DNA from: Cannabis sativa
Lineage: Eukaryota > Streptophyta > Magnoliopsida > Rosales > Cannabaceae
Assembly (NCBI RefSeq): GCF_029168945.1
Contig: NC_083606.1
Location: forward strand, 20,052,041-20,116,040
Reading direction: 5' to 3'
Length of the DNA stretch: 64,000 nt
This document shows, in pieces, positions 23,699 through 35,142 of this stretch. Within the stretch, counting starts at the first letter, position 1. Every line of letters begins with the position of its first letter. Both the position numbers and the translations under genes were made by a program. The notes below the pieces were generated by a model. The model worked only from the letters and a program-made list of their open reading frames with translations, was not told the DNA's origin and made no database searches.

Positions 23699-24681
23699 TG
23701 TGATGTCCTCCCACTTCCATTCGGAAGGACTAAAGGCTGTAATAACCCCTGTAGGCCTCGATGTTCAGCCTTAATTGTTGGCGGAGTTAAACATTTAGAC
23801 ACATAGTCCACCACATCTCTTTTCATCCCATACCACCAGAAGTAGGGTTTCAAATCCTGATACATCTTGGTGGTTCCCGGATGCAATGAATATGGAGTGG
23901 TGTGAGCTTCATCCAGTATTTCTTTCTTAAGCTCATTCACACAAGGAACACAGACTCGAGCCTTATATAACAACATTCCACTGTTCGAGACTGAAAAACC
24001 TCTAGGCCGACCGGCCACCATTTCATCTCGAACTTTAACTAGCTCGGGATCTTCCAGTTGCGCCTTTCTGATTCTTTCCAACAGATCAGATTGGAGTGTT
24101 AAATTATGCAATTTCCCGACCACGAACTCAATTCCTGCACTAACCATTTCCGAGGCTAGTTGAGGAGCTATCATAACCGTAGTACACACTCGACCGGACC
24201 TTTTCACGCTCGGAGCGTCGGCCACAACATTGGCTTTCCCGGGGTGATACAGTATTTCACAATCGTAGTCCTTAACCAACTCCAACCACCTTCTCTGCCT
24301 CATATTCAGATCTTTTTGGGTGAAAAAGTATTTAAGACTTTTATGATCCGTATAAATCTCACACTTCTCACCGTAAAGATAATGTCGCCAAATCTTTAAA
24401 GCAAAAACCACAGCAGCGAGCTCTAAATCATGAGTTGGATAACGCTGCTCATAATCTTTCAGTTGACGAGAGGCATAAGCTATGACTCTGTCAGCTTGCA
24501 TCAGAACGCATCCCAGACCCTGTCTGGATGCATCACAATACACAACAAATTTCTCTTGATCTGATGGCAAAGCTAACACCGGAGCTGTTATCAAACGCTG
24601 CTTCAACTCCTGAAAGCTTGATTCACACTTATCTGACCACACGAATCTCTGATTTTTCTTAGTCAATTCGGTTAGGGGCAT
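23686..24681 (-). CDS. Tekay-like pol: RT connection, RNase H and integrase N-terminus
   Basis: A 331-residue block. Residues 48-51 (YCDA) with D50, E87 in DLELAAV and D112 in YTDHKSL are the RNase H catalytic acidic residues. The end of the domain is seen in [14 protein letters not shown] near 150. From about 255 the sequence ([27 protein letters not shown]) is the integrase zinc-binding region, but the second Cys pair is lost where the frame breaks near 23750-23790. The last 30 residues are out of frame. The break may be a consensus error rather than a mutation. Confidence 0.9.
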   Translation of the reverse strand: MPLTELTKKNQRFVWSDKCESSFQELKQRLITAPVLALPSDQEKFVVYCDASRQGLGCVLMQADRVIAYASRQLKDYEQRYPTHDLELAAVVFALKIWRHYLYGEKCEIYTDHKSLKYFFTQKDLNMRQRRWLELVKDYDCEILYHPGKANVVADAPSVKRSGRVCTTVMIAPQLASEMVSAGIEFVVGKLHNLTLQSDLLERIRKAQLEDPELVKVRDEMVAGRPRGFSVSNSGMLLYKARVCVPCVNELKKEILDEAHTTPYSLHPGTTKMYQDLKPYFWWYGMKRDVVDYVSKCLTPPTIKAEHRGLQGLLQPLVLPNGSGRTSQWTS

Positions 24682-24688
24682 AGAAAGT

Positions 24689-25282
24689 TTAGAAAATCCT
24701 TCGACGAAACGTCGATAATACCCTGCTAACCCGAGAAAACTTCGAATTTCGAGTCACGTACTTGGGCCTCGGCCAATTCTTCACTGATTCTATCTTGTTT
24801 GGATCAACCATAATTCCATTTTTCCCAACTATGTGACCCAAAAAGGACACCTCGGACAACCAGAATTCGCACTTTTTGAACTTGGCATACAGTTTGTGAT
24901 CCCTAAGTCGCTGTAACACCATTCGAAGATGATGCTCGTGCTCCTCTTCTGACTGAGAGTATACAAGAATGTCATCGATAAACACTATAACGCAGTTATC
25001 GAGGAAATCCTTGAACACCCTATTCATGAGATCCATAAAGGCTGCAGGAGCATTGGTCAATCCGAACGACATTACCAGAAACTCATAGTGCCCATATCTG
25101 GTTCTAAAAGCAGTCTTTGGTATGTCCTCCTCCCGAATTCTGAGTTGATGATAACCAGACCGTAAATCAATCTTCGAAAACACTGTCTTTCCCTGAAGCT
25201 GATCGAACAGATCATCGATCCTAGGCAACGGGTACTTGTTCTTAATCGTCAGCTTGTTTAGTTCCCGATAATCAATACACAT
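24689..25282 (-). CDS. Tekay-like pol: reverse transcriptase core
   Basis: A 197-residue block that copies the element's RNA into DNA. It shows [10 protein letters not shown] at 37-46 (first catalytic Asp at 39), [10 protein letters not shown] at 73-82, and FIDDILVY at 101-108 with the paired aspartates of the active site. FLGHIV near 150 marks the RT thumb region. The N-terminal RT strands lie at the end of the gag-protease block (25306-27258), separated by a frame break near 25325-25335. A second break near 24745-24755 puts the last 20 residues out of frame. Both breaks are short indels in an otherwise conserved sequence. Confidence 0.92.
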   Translation of the reverse strand: MCIDYRELNKLTIKNKYPLPRIDDLFDQLQGKTVFSKIDLRSGYHQLRIREEDIPKTAFRTRYGHYEFLVMSFGLTNAPAAFMDLMNRVFKDFLDNCVIVFIDDILVYSQSEEEHEHHLRMVLQRLRDHKLYAKFKKCEFWLSEVSFLGHIVGKNGIMVDPNKIESVKNWPRPKYVTRNSKFSRVSRVLSTFRRRIF

Positions 25283-25305
25283 TCTGAGGGAACCATCTTT
25301 CTTCT

Positions 25306-27258
25306 TTACAAAAAGAACCGGAGCTCCCGTGGCGATACACTGGGTCGAATAAACCCAATATCCAGCATCCCCTGGAGTTGCAACTTAAGCTCCTTGAGTT
25401 CTGCTGGAGCCATCCTATATGGAGCTTTAGAAACAGGTTTGACTCCAGGTGCCAAATCAATAACAAAATCAATCTCTCGTTGTGGTGGCAATCCCGGCAA
25501 CTCCTCGGGAAACACATCAAGAAAATCTTTCACTACTCGAACTACCTCAGGCCCAAATGTTTCAGGTCTGCTGGAGTCAAATACTACCGCTAGAAATCCT
25601 ACACAACCATTGCATAGTAAATCCCTAGCTCTCAACACAGAAATAACCGGGATCCGAGACCCCTGAACCGATCCAACATAAACAAATGGATGTTCACCTT
25701 CCGGCTGAAAAGTCACCATTTTACGCCTACAATCTATACTGGCCGAATACTTGGATAAGAAATCCATTCCCAGTATAATATCAAACTCAGTTAGTTTCAA
25801 TTCTATAAGGTCAGTACTCAATTCCCTATCTTCGATCCTAATCGGCATAGACCTAATGCGCCTATTAGAGATAACCAATTCCCCGCTAGGCATTAGGGTT
25901 CCAAACCCTCTTTCTAAAATGTCACAAGGTCTACCCAAAAGATCAATCACCCTTGTAGCCACATAAGAACGTGTAGCTCCCGAGTCAAATAATACTGTAA
26001 ATAACAAGTTGTTGACGGGAAGCTGACCTGTCACAACAGAAGGACTGGCTGCAGCATCAGCTTGGGTAATGGCAAACACACGAGCAGGAACCGGTTTCAC
26101 CTCAACTTTTGGCTCCTCTTTCTTTGCACAGGGGCAATCTTTCTTGAAATGCCCCACCATGCCACATAAGAAGCATGTCTTCCGGTTACACTCTCCCGGA
26201 TGATGTTTCTTGCACCTTGGACACTCAGGATAAGAATAACCCTGGCGTCCTCCTCTACCTTGGTTCCCACGGAACCGCTTGCTTTGCCCCGAGCCACCAG
26301 AAGCTGGAACAACCTTTCTTTTCTGCTCAATGGTGGAGTCACCACCATCCCTACCATAAACAGGAGTAGGAACAGTGGGGGTTCCACCAACACTCGGAGT
26401 CACCCGGGGCTCCTGAAGAAACTTTACTGCACCCTCGGCTCTCAAAGCCTTCTCAACCATATCTGCATACGTGGTTGCTTCGGTAGTGGTAATAACCAGA
26501 TCATGCCGGATCTTTGCACTCAAACCCGCTAAATATTTTTCTTTCTTACTGAAGTCCGTGGGTACAATTCCTGCCGCCAACTTAGCCAACCGATCAAACT
26601 TCGTTGTATACTCGATGATCGACATACCCTCAGTCTGAACTAGATCAGTGAACTCTTTCCGCTTTGCACTGCGGACCGCTTCATTGTAATACTTGGAGTT
26701 GAATAACTCCCTAAATTCTTCCCAGGTCATCAATGTGACGTCCCGTGTGAGGGTTATCAATTCCCACCACACGAGGGCATCTTCCTGAAGTTGGAAAGTG
26801 GCACAGGTTACCCGGTCATTTCCAACCACTCCCATAAAATTGAGGATGCGCTCTATTACCGAAAGCCACTGCTCGGCCTTCATCACATCAGGGCCTCCCA
26901 GAAACACTGGAGGTGCCTGTTTTCGAAATCTTTCGTACAACGGTTCCATACGGTTGCCAACAACAGGTTGCTCTGCTGGCACCGCAGGAACTGCAACGGC
27001 CTGAACTTGTTGAGGAGGCACGGCAGGAGGACCCTGCTGCCTCAATCTTTGGATCTCTTCATCTTGCTGACGAATCCTCTCTTGCATTTCAGCAAATCTT
27101 TGCTCCCAATCAGGAGGAGCTTGAGGTGGATTTACAGGGCGACCACCCTGAGCTCTACCACGGCCACGGCCGCGACCACGGGGATTTTGAGGATTCCCCT
27201 GACCGCCTCCGGCCTCAACCATGCCACCCTGACTTCTTGTATTTCGCGGGGCGTCCAT
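25306..27258 (-). CDS. Tekay-like gag, protease and start of reverse transcriptase
   Basis: A 650-residue frame starting at ATG 27258, about 265 bases after the primer site; this is the only in-frame Met before the capsid domain and the likely start. In order: an RG-rich basic N-terminus (26-40), a short coiled coil (51-76), the capsid (gag) domain at about 105-275 with MKAEQWL and WEEFRELF, a basic linker, a zinc knuckle C362-x2-C365-x4-H370-x4-C375 preceded by a second Cys/His cluster (346-362), and an aspartic protease with DSGAT at 425-429 and ILGMD at 495-499. RT begins after about 590. Gag and pol share one frame, as in Tekay elements. The frame runs off-register in its last ten residues, where RT should continue in the block at 24689-25282. 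Confidence 0.95.
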   Translation of the reverse strand: MDAPRNTRSQGGMVEAGGGQGNPQNPRGRGRGRGRAQGGRPVNPPQAPPDWEQRFAEMQERIRQQDEEIQRLRQQGPPAVPPQQVQAVAVPAVPAEQPVVGNRMEPLYERFRKQAPPVFLGGPDVMKAEQWLSVIERILNFMGVVGNDRVTCATFQLQEDALVWWELITLTRDVTLMTWEEFRELFNSKYYNEAVRSAKRKEFTDLVQTEGMSIIEYTTKFDRLAKLAAGIVPTDFSKKEKYLAGLSAKIRHDLVITTTEATTYADMVEKALRAEGAVKFLQEPRVTPSVGGTPTVPTPVYGRDGGDSTIEQKRKVVPASGGSGQSKRFRGNQGRGGRQGYSYPECPRCKKHHPGECNRKTCFLCGMVGHFKKDCPCAKKEEPKVEVKPVPARVFAITQADAAASPSVVTGQLPVNNLLFTVLFDSGATRSYVATRVIDLLGRPCDILERGFGTLMPSGELVISNRRIRSMPIRIEDRELSTDLIELKLTEFDIILGMDFLSKYSASIDCRRKMVTFQPEGEHPFVYVGSVQGSRIPVISVLRARDLLCNGCVGFLAVVFDSSRPETFGPEVVRVVKDFLDVFPEELPGLPPQREIDFVIDLAPGVKPVSKAPYRMAPAELKELKLQLQGMLDIGFIRPSVSPRELRFFL

Positions 27259-27524
27259 TTAATAGGACTTAGCCTGCGAATCCATAAGGTAGGCAGGTTA
27301 GACGGCGATCAAAATTAACACCGCTCTTAATAGCAAAAAGGCAACGCACTTTCTTTTCTTTTTAAAGAAATATATTTAATTTAAATCTAATATACTTCCT
27401 AACATGCTTTTATATCACACTTATTTAAAATACTAAATAAGTACGGGCTTACTGAACCGTGAACCGAGCTTTCTCTGATGAAGATTGTACATGTCATAGC
27501 AAGCTTCGGTAGACAAACCTGGCG
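27259..27524 (-). other. Tekay-like 5' leader
   Basis: Untranslated stretch between the primer site and the gag start, about 265 bases, AT-rich. It would hold packaging signals, but I can point to none. Confidence 0.6.
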
Positions 27525-27536
27525 GCTCTGATACCA
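27525..27536 (-). other. Tekay-like primer-binding site, initiator-Met tRNA
   Basis: On the - strand TGGTATCAGAGC starts four bases inside the 5' LTR. It is complementary to the 3' end of plant initiator-methionine tRNA, the usual primer of this family. Confidence 0.9.
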
Positions 27537-27540
27537 AAAT

Positions 27541-29605
27541 TGTAACGCCCTAATGCTAAGGCACGCTACAGTGCTTTTTCAATTAATGTGCAAACTTTGC
27601 TAATCAAAGTAATTTCTCGAAAAACGTGTCAAATTAAAATTTTTGCTTTAAACATTAAACTTTGTAATTTAATAAAATATTTACAAGTGCCGGGATCCCG
27701 ATTTTTAAAACTTTACAAACTTTACTTTATGAATATACATTCCAAAATATGCAGATTTACAGGTCGCACAGCGACATTCAAAATAAAACTCCCAGATGTC
27801 CCGAGACCGAACACTCCAGGTCGCGCTGCTTGACATGTACAATCTCACCCAAGCTCAGGTTCACTCCTGTTCAGCCTTCGCCTTTCCTTTACCTACACAT
27901 GAAAGCAGAAACTGTGAGTCAACAGACTCAGTAAGAAATGCATATAACATACCATATAATTTCCGACCTGTAAATGAGCGCCCATACACCCATTTACAGA
28001 GCTTAACAGATGAGCATGAACGTTCACTACCAGGGTACAACCACTATACCACATACACAACGTACCTCGCTGTACGAGTGTTGGTAGGGTTTATCCCGAT
28101 CACTGAGTATCACTGAGTGATGTACCACACACCTTAGCATTTTCTATGCTTGTGTTGGTATCACTGTACCATACTCAAATTAACAACAATCACTGTACCA
28201 ATACACTCACACAAGTGTTGGTAGTATTTAACATAATTCAAGCATGCATATATAAACACATATACACACATTCAGATAATCACATCATACATTATACACA
28301 GTTCTTACCTGTTTTCCGAATTCAAGTGTCTTTGGCCGACACGAACGGAATTCACGTGCTAGATGGATGCCCTAATCACAATAACGGTAACACGGATGAG
28401 TTGACTCGCCAAATCACTTTCCGGACTTAAAACCGAAACTAAATGTTCCCCTATCCATAAACCTCATGGCAATACCCTATATTACCCAAAATTGGCCAAA
28501 ACTAAGGTTGGAAAAACTCCCAACGGGCGATCGATCCAACCGTATCCCGGTTCGGGTCACCAACCTGGTCGGCCAGGTTGGTACAGACCACCCAGAACCG
28601 GAATTCCGGTTCATCTGCAGAAACCCAAAAATTTCTCCCCCTTGATTCAAATCAAGCCCAATCTTTACCAAACTTTCCAGTATACCTAAACAATGCATAC
28701 ACAATAAAACCCAGCCAGTATTTCACAGAATAACACAATAAATATCAACTTGCCATTAAAGCTCAAAGCTTGAGTTTCAAAACTCAAGCTTGCTTAAAAT
28801 CATTCTCAAGCATTAAAAACAGTAGCTAGGGACTTCAATCAACTCAAATTAACCCTAGAATTCGAACTCTAAGCAAATCAAACCTTAACAGCTCCTAACA
28901 CCCCAAAACACCATTCAACCTAGCTTAAAAACTTAAAAAACTAAGAAAGGTTCATTGAAGCTTACCTTAGATTGATTATCTCCTATGAAATCCTTGCTGA
29001 AATCCAACAAATCACAACAAACTCCCTTGGTTTGTCTCAGCCGAAAGCAAGAAAGAGAGGGATTCAAGAGTAATGAAATTTTCTAATTTTTTTCCTTTTC
29101 CTTGGTTTTTCTTCAAATGAGACAAAAGGGTTAAGCTAATCCCTTGCTGAAATTAACTAGCTTAGGTGTCAAAAACCTAGGGCAGCCACCTATCACTTAT
29201 TATTTTTAAATGACAAAAATGCCCTTTAACTTAAAACTAGGGTATTTTCAAAGCTAGGGGTAAAATGGTCAAAATCCATAACCCCGCTAAATCCCGATAA
29301 TTATTTTCTCTAAAATAATTCCCCACTAAGAAATAGGGTTCTAAACTTACCCATGTGATCAATCTAGCCATCCATCGCATTTTCCGTTGTCGCCGAGCAA
29401 AATTTACAAAATTAACATATTTCACATATAAGCTAAATAATACCCCTAGAGTTTAATAAAATCTCCGGAATTGAGAAATTATAACTCTAACATTTATTTC
29501 TAAATATTGGGGTCCACAAATAAATTAATTCACAAATAATAATAAAATAATAAAAATTAGTGCTAATTGCCTTTTCTAATCCACATTACTAGAGCGGTCA
29601 TTACA
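27541..29605 (-). repeat. Tekay-like 5' LTR
   Basis: 2065 bp, same termini as the 3' LTR. Apart from a dense block of CTG/CAG-centred differences at about 28328-28590, I saw only a C/T difference at 29246 (22258 in the other LTR) and a C/A difference at 29289. The hairpin-rich stretch is at about 27969-28223. It holds the element's promoter, whose core motifs I did not resolve. Confidence 0.95.
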
Positions 29606-29610
29606 TAGAT
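29606..29610. repeat. Target-site duplication of the Tekay-like element, right copy
   Basis: tagat, partner of 20544-20548. The copia internal sequence resumes directly after it with gattataatt, as at 12314. Confidence 0.95.
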
Positions 29611-31262
29611 GATTATAATTCTATATTTAATTAAATACAAGAAAATACATATAGTTTAGCTTAGAATAAAAAATTCTTTAAACTATAATTTTCTTAAATT
29701 AATTTCAAAATAAATGAAATTAATTATGTTGCTAATCAATTTTATTAGGTTAAACTAGTTTAATTAACCTAGTACAGTTATTCAAATCAGGCAAATGGGC
29801 CTTCACAATTGGAGTGGTTCATGTGAGGGGGTGCTGGGTTCAGTATGTCGTATCCACTACTATGGCTCCCAACTCTCACACAAGGCCCAAAAGAGAGGAA
29901 TTTAACCTTAATAAGAACAACTGTTATTAATTGAATAGGCCCAAAAACTAAATGGGCCTAAATAAATTCTATCAAGAACTATGATAATTTATTTTAGCAA
30001 CAGCAACCTATATGCATCTATAATAAAATTAAACACATAGGCTCACACAGGCACACTTTGGATGGGTCCTATCATGTTGCTAGGTCATACACAGATGAAA
30101 GAAGATTGTAAATATACCTGTTACGAATTATTAACTTGACCAAGGGAGCCATCAGATCATTAGATCTGGCAAAAAGTAACCATGGCTATTTGCAATCAAG
30201 TAATAATAGGTTTTGAAAACTTACAAACAAGCTAAAACACATACTCCTGCAACAATGTTAGCTGGATAGTTGGATGTAGGATTTATTTAATTTTAAATTA
30301 AATAATTAATTTCGAAATAATTAATTAATTAAATAAAATATTTATTTTTGAAAAATTAAAATAAAATAAAAAAAATTTCGAAAATTTTAAAAAAATTTAA
30401 ATTTAAAATTAAACCTACAATTTTGAAAAATTAGGTTTCAACCAACCTAAATATCATTTCAAAATTTGCTAACTACTTTTAAAATTTAAATGTTATTTTA
30501 TAAATAAAAATTAAATAAGAAATTAGAAAAGATAAATGAATATCTTTTTCAGATTTTAAATGTAATTTAAATAAATAAAATAACAAAATTTAAAAGTTAG
30601 CAAAATATCTTATATCTATTTAAAATTGCATGATTATAGTTATCTTATTTTAAATTTAAGTAAGGTCAAATTATTTAAAAAAAAATTTAAAATCTGACCT
30701 TAAATTTTAAAAAAAAGATAAGATATAATCAAATTTAAAAATAAGATAGATAATTAAGCAAAAAGATAGATACTAACTATTTTCAAATTCAAATTACACT
30801 AATATCTTGAATTAAATTTAAAAAATATTAAATTAATTCAAAATGATAATTAGAATTGAATTAGGAATAGTAATAGTATAAATATAGAACTACACAAAAA
30901 ATCGGAAGTTAATTCCATGAAAAAGCATGAAAAAACGAAGAAAAACGAAAAAATTGTGAGCTGTACGGACAGTTTTCGCGATCGCAAGAAAATTTCAGCA
31001 CATCTCCGTTTTTTTTTCGAATCTTCAAAAAATCATAACTAATTCAAATTAAATCGAAATTGAGTTCTGTAAAAAAGTAACTTGCTTAATTTTTTTCATA
31101 CTATCCAATAAAAATAATTCCAGAAACAGAATCGCAATTATTTTTCACGAAAATTCACAAACACCAATCAATCATCAAATAACACTCAATACAACATGAT
31201 ACCATCCAAAAACAAACAAACAATCGTTTTAAAGTCCAAATTTCTTGCAAGTAAATCAATTA
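29611..31262. other. Copia unit 2 internal region, right of the Tekay insertion
   Basis: Continuation of the unit 2 internal region, matching 12314-13962 almost base for base. It is AT-rich, without coding potential, and ends at the primer-site-like sequence. Confidence 0.7.
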
Positions 31263-31279
31263 CCATGGCTCTGAGGCCA
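31263..31279 (-). other. Primer-binding-site-like sequence, unit 2
   Basis: Same sequence as at 13963-13979, two bases inside the right LTR. Confidence 0.55.
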
Positions 31280-31281
31280 GT

Positions 31282-33190
31282 TGTTGGAAATTATTTTACC
31301 AGGATCTTAGATCTACTCACAAGTATGTTTATTAACACCCTAAATATGAACTTTCTAAAACGATGAAATAAACACATATAAAGTTTAGGAAACCTTACAT
31401 TGGGTGCAGCGGAATAATATGACTCCTTCCGTTCAGATATCTAGCCCTTGATTCCTTTCGTAGCGAGCATTATCAATATCCGAACCTGGATCTCTTTCTC
31501 TCGAATCTTTGATGCCGAAACCTCCTTCTTCTTTGAAAGTCTTTCTTCACGATCTTCCTCACTATGATTGAGGTATCACTTGCCTTGTGTGTGAGCAGTA
31601 CTCATACACTAAGGATTTCGAAATATTGAAGAAGAAAAGAAGAGGGAAGTGGCTGCTAAAGATAGGGAGAGAGAAGGCTCAGGTTTTTCTGAATCAGAAG
31701 TGTCAGAAGAAAAGTGTAGAAATTTAGTGTAAATTTCCTGAAGCCTTCACTATCTATTTATAGCATTCCACTAGGGTTAGGTTTGAATTATTTGGCATTA
31801 AAATAATGAAAATATCAGAGGGAAAAACCCTACAAAAGTGGCCGGCCCTACATAGTGGATTTGGGCCTCACTTTTTGCAATTTTGCAGGTTTATCTTTTC
31901 TGCATCTGATTTTCTCAAAAACGCCAATTTTCTAATTCAACCATTTAAATGCCAATTCTAACTATTTAATAACTATAAATAATTATTAAATAATATTGTC
32001 ATTTATCATATTTATTAATTGAACCATACAAAGTATCATAATTAACAAATATGCCCCTAAAACTCTTTCTTTACAATTTCGCCCTTACTTAGTGAAAATT
32101 TCACAAATAGACATAGTCTAATTTGAGAATTATAATTGATTAATCAAAACCAATTATATGAGTCTTACAAGCAATATTATCTCAACTAGTGCGGGACCAT
32201 GGGTCTATATAACCGAGCTTCCAATAAGTAGATCAAGAATTTAGCACTAAAATTCACTAACTTATTAATTCTTCGTTGAATCCACGCATAGAACTTAGAA
32301 TTGCACTCTCAGTATATAGAATGCTCTATATGTTCCACCATATAGACACATCATTAGTTATCCATTGTTATAATCCTAATGTGATCACTGATCCTCTATA
32401 TGAATGATCTACACTGTAAAGGGATTAAATTACCGTTACACCCTACAATGTATTTATTCCTTAAAACACTTGACCCCGTATAAATGATATTTCAGCTTAT
32501 GTGAAATGAGTACTCCACCATTTATGTTCGTTTGGTCAAGCTCGAAGGAGATCATCCTTTTCTTACTATTCGCCAGATAGAAGCTATAGATTCCATGTTT
32601 ATGATAGCGCTCCCACTCAATTGCACTACCGTGTTCCCAAAATGTACGTATCACCCTGACCTAAAAGTAGGCTTAACTAACAAATCAAAGAACACGAATA
32701 GCCTCTCGAGATTGAGCCTAATCATATCAGGATTAAGATCATTTGATCTAGAATCAACTAGGCGATATTGACTTGAATAGATATTACGGTAAGTTTAATA
32801 AATCTAAGTCAAAGTTCAATATCGGTCCCTTCCGATGCATACTCCATGCATCCAACCTGAGCTTTACTTTAACCAATGCTCTGGAAAGAACATAGCACTT
32901 CTCCAAATGCAAGTAAACTCTGTTGTAGATTATCATATCAGTAAAACCCTATGTCTGATAAATCTAGGAAACTTTATTCACATAGTCATGTTTACTTTCC
33001 AATGTGTTGACGGCACAATAAACAGGATCAAGTATGTGAAAAGGGTTTCAGATGAATTTATACATTATGTACATATAATCATGAAATAAATCATGTGAAC
33101 CATGCAACATTAAATGTTATTTCTGATCTATATTAATAAGTAAATCTGATTATATTGAAATGAGTTTTATTTAGGGCATAAAACCCAACA
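31282..33190 (-). repeat. Copia composite, right LTR (5' LTR of unit 2)
   Basis: 1909 bp, TGTTGG...CCAACA. It differs from the middle LTR mainly in a cluster at about 31455-31600, where CTG and CAG sites read CG, CTCG or CTTTG. A few private changes lie elsewhere (tgcaggttta near 31884, ctagaatcaa near 32748). Confidence 0.9.
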
Positions 33191-33195
33191 ATGCC
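33191..33195. repeat. Target-site duplication of the copia composite, right copy
   Basis: atgcc, partner of atgca at 5745-5749, with one mismatch at the base that touched the LTR on the left side. Confidence 0.6.
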
Positions 33196-33240
33196 TTCCT
33201 TTCTATAACATTTTATTGGGTAAAATATTTATGCTCAACA
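33196..33240 (-). repeat. Gypsy 5' LTR, right fragment
   Basis: This is the continuation of the LTR begun at 5222, cut by the copia insertion. It ends in CTCAACA, complementary to the TGTTGA start at 5222. The next five bases (cctac) would be its own target duplication, whose partner is not in view. Confidence 0.5.
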
Positions 33241-34471
33241 CCTACCTGAAAATGTATTTTAATGGCGTGTCAAAAGGTGGTGCAAATTTAGATTTAGAAG
33301 AATATTTGCTATGACATATGCAGAACTTGCATCACTATAAAAGTTTCGCTTGTTATTTATTTTTATCCTATTTTTTATTATTTTATTAGTATATTAACTC
33401 TAATATTAAATTAGAATTATTTATATTTTTATATTATTTTATATAATAAAATAATTATAAAATTAATGATGAAGTTATAATTTTTTTAGAATTTTAATAA
33501 TTATTAATTAAATATGAAAATATTTAATTAGATAATAATATTAAAAAATAATGTAAATATATCACAATTTTTTTTTTAAAATATAGTATATATCTCCCAA
33601 AAAAGATGGTGTAATAAATATGTTTTCTTTTTCTTTCTATTCTTTTTAGAGGTCTCTCTATATGTTTTCTAATACTTTATGGTGTGTTTACTTGTGGGAA
33701 TAGATAATGGGAATAAAGAATAGGATTTGTTAGCTTGTTACTCTTTTAATTTTTTTAAGGAATGAGAAAGTTATATGTGGGTTCTATACTAATTTGTGAT
33801 TGAGGAATGGAATTGGCAATTCCGTGAGGTTGGTAATTCCTTGAAGTTGGTGGAATTGCTACTCTTATTCATTCTAAAATAATAAAATGTCATTTAATCT
33901 TTTTTAATTATTTTTTCAACTAAAAAAATATTTCAATATTGAAATTATAGTAAAGCGTATTTTTTTAACTTAAAATAACCTATTGTAATTTCAAAGTAAC
34001 ATAAATTCTTATTTATTTCGATTTGGATTAATCAATATTCTCATTTCAAGTAAACAAATATTCTCATTTCGATTAATCAATCCAATTCCTAGTTAATTAG
34101 ACTCTTCCTCATTTCGATTAGGATTAATATGTTTCCTTTTGCAAAGTTGCTCTTCGTTTTATGATGTACTTCACTTTACAAAATGATTTTGTCCATTATT
34201 TTTAAAAATAATTAATTATGTCAAACCACATGTTGTTGTATAGAAAGATTAAGAATATGAGCATGATATTTTGTCTTCACCTTATTAATTAGTGTTGTAA
34301 TATAATAATATGCTGAAGAACTTACTGGATGAAACAAAGATACTATGTCTGTAATTAAAACTGCAGTAGTTAATTAAGTTTTATCTTTTCATTGGTTTTT
34401 TTCTTTTCTTTTCCAGTCAATTAAAGATTTCTCTTCATCTGTACTCTGTCTAAGGACATGTTTTTTTTTTC
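33241..34471. other. AT-rich intergenic stretch, no gene seen
   Basis: No domain or convincing frame. Around 33680-33860 the text ggtgtgtttacttgtggg with repeated ggaat/attcc motifs looks like a small decayed Tourist-type miniature element, but I could not find both ends. Confidence 0.5.
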
Positions 34472-34540
34472 CTCTAAACTAAAACCATTCAACACTCTAA
34501 ACTGAAACCATTCAACACTCTAAACTAAAACCATTCAACA
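34472..34540. repeat. 23-bp tandem repeat, three units
   Basis: Units ctctaaactaaaaccattca + aca at 34472-34494, 34495-34517 (one substitution, g for a) and 34518-34540. Confidence 0.9.
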
Positions 34541-35142
34541 GGCAGTATTGATTACCTTTTTATGAGTGTTTTGAAATTGAATGAGTTCTCTATCCTATAA
34601 GTTAAAAAATATTTTATGTTAACTAAATTCGTTGATTTTTAATGTTCCCATGTATTTATTGAGTATGTTGTATGCAACAAAAAAATCATTATTAATCATA
34701 CAAATATATATATATATATATATCTATCTATGTATATATAAAATGGAAATCTTGATCGATGATCACACAGTTATACCAATTGTACATGATGATTTTTTGG
34801 GACTTGAGAGGAGACTATTTCAAACATTATATATATTATCATAATTTTTGACACAAAATCTTTGATTGACTAAAAATGATATCTAAAGAATATAGTGTTA
34901 TATTAATTGTTTAACATATAATATCATACTAGATTAAAATAAAATATGACATGTTACATATTAATATGGATTAATATATATTTGGTGTAAGTTATTTTAT
35001 ATGAGATATAAATACTTAAAACACATATTTTTTAACATATATAAGATAGGTTACAACTCAAAAATAAATTTGTAAATCATGAGCCAAATTTCATAATATG
35101 TTATTAAAAGAATAAATATATTTGTGAGTAATGAAAGCATGT
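34541..35142. other. AT-rich stretch with a short (TA)n run
   Basis: Contains a TA run of about ten units near 34704-34724. The 70-codon frame around it is simple sequence. Nothing else is recognisable. Confidence 0.5.

Larger units (their letters stand above)
20549..29605 (-). mobile_element. Tekay-like Ty3/gypsy chromovirus, nearly intact, inserted in copia unit 2
   Basis: A 9057 bp element with 2.07 kb LTRs starting TGTAACGCCC and ending GTCATTACA, a perfect 5-bp target duplication, an initiator-Met primer site, a polypurine tract, and a - strand gag-pol ending in a chromodomain. The gene order protease, RT, RNase H, integrase identifies Ty3/gypsy; the C-terminal chromodomain and long LTRs point to the Tekay (Del) clade. 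Outside one cluster of differences (about 21330-21600 against 28320-28590) the two LTRs differ at very few places (I saw two), so the insertion is young. The coding region is split into four frame blocks by short indels that may be assembly errors. Confidence 0.95.
5750..33190 (-). mobile_element. Tandem Angela/BARE-like copia composite (LTR-INT-LTR-INT-LTR)
   Basis: Three near-identical LTRs (5750-7656, 13982-15889, 31282-33190) enclose two near-identical internal regions: 7657-13981, and 15890-31281 minus the Tekay insertion, both about 6.33 kb. Each internal region has a polypurine tract on its left and a primer-site-like sequence on its right, so both units read on the - strand and share the middle LTR. 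The LTR start on the - strand (TGTTGGGTTTTATGCCC) and the tract CAAGTGGGAGTT resemble the Angela/BARE clade. The pol is decayed and much of the internal region is AT-rich non-coding DNA, so the element is non-autonomous. Unequal recombination between the LTRs of sister copies is the simplest origin of the tandem; an assembly artefact must be excluded. Confidence 0.85.

Noticed and set aside
23686..25306. Programmed frameshifting in the Tekay pol
   Set aside because: There are three breaks at scattered positions without slippery sites, whereas this clade normally uses a single frame. Consensus error or mutation is simpler.
26791..27318. 175-codon + strand frame over the gag start
   Set aside because: It is the antisense of the well-supported - strand gag and has no recognisable domain.
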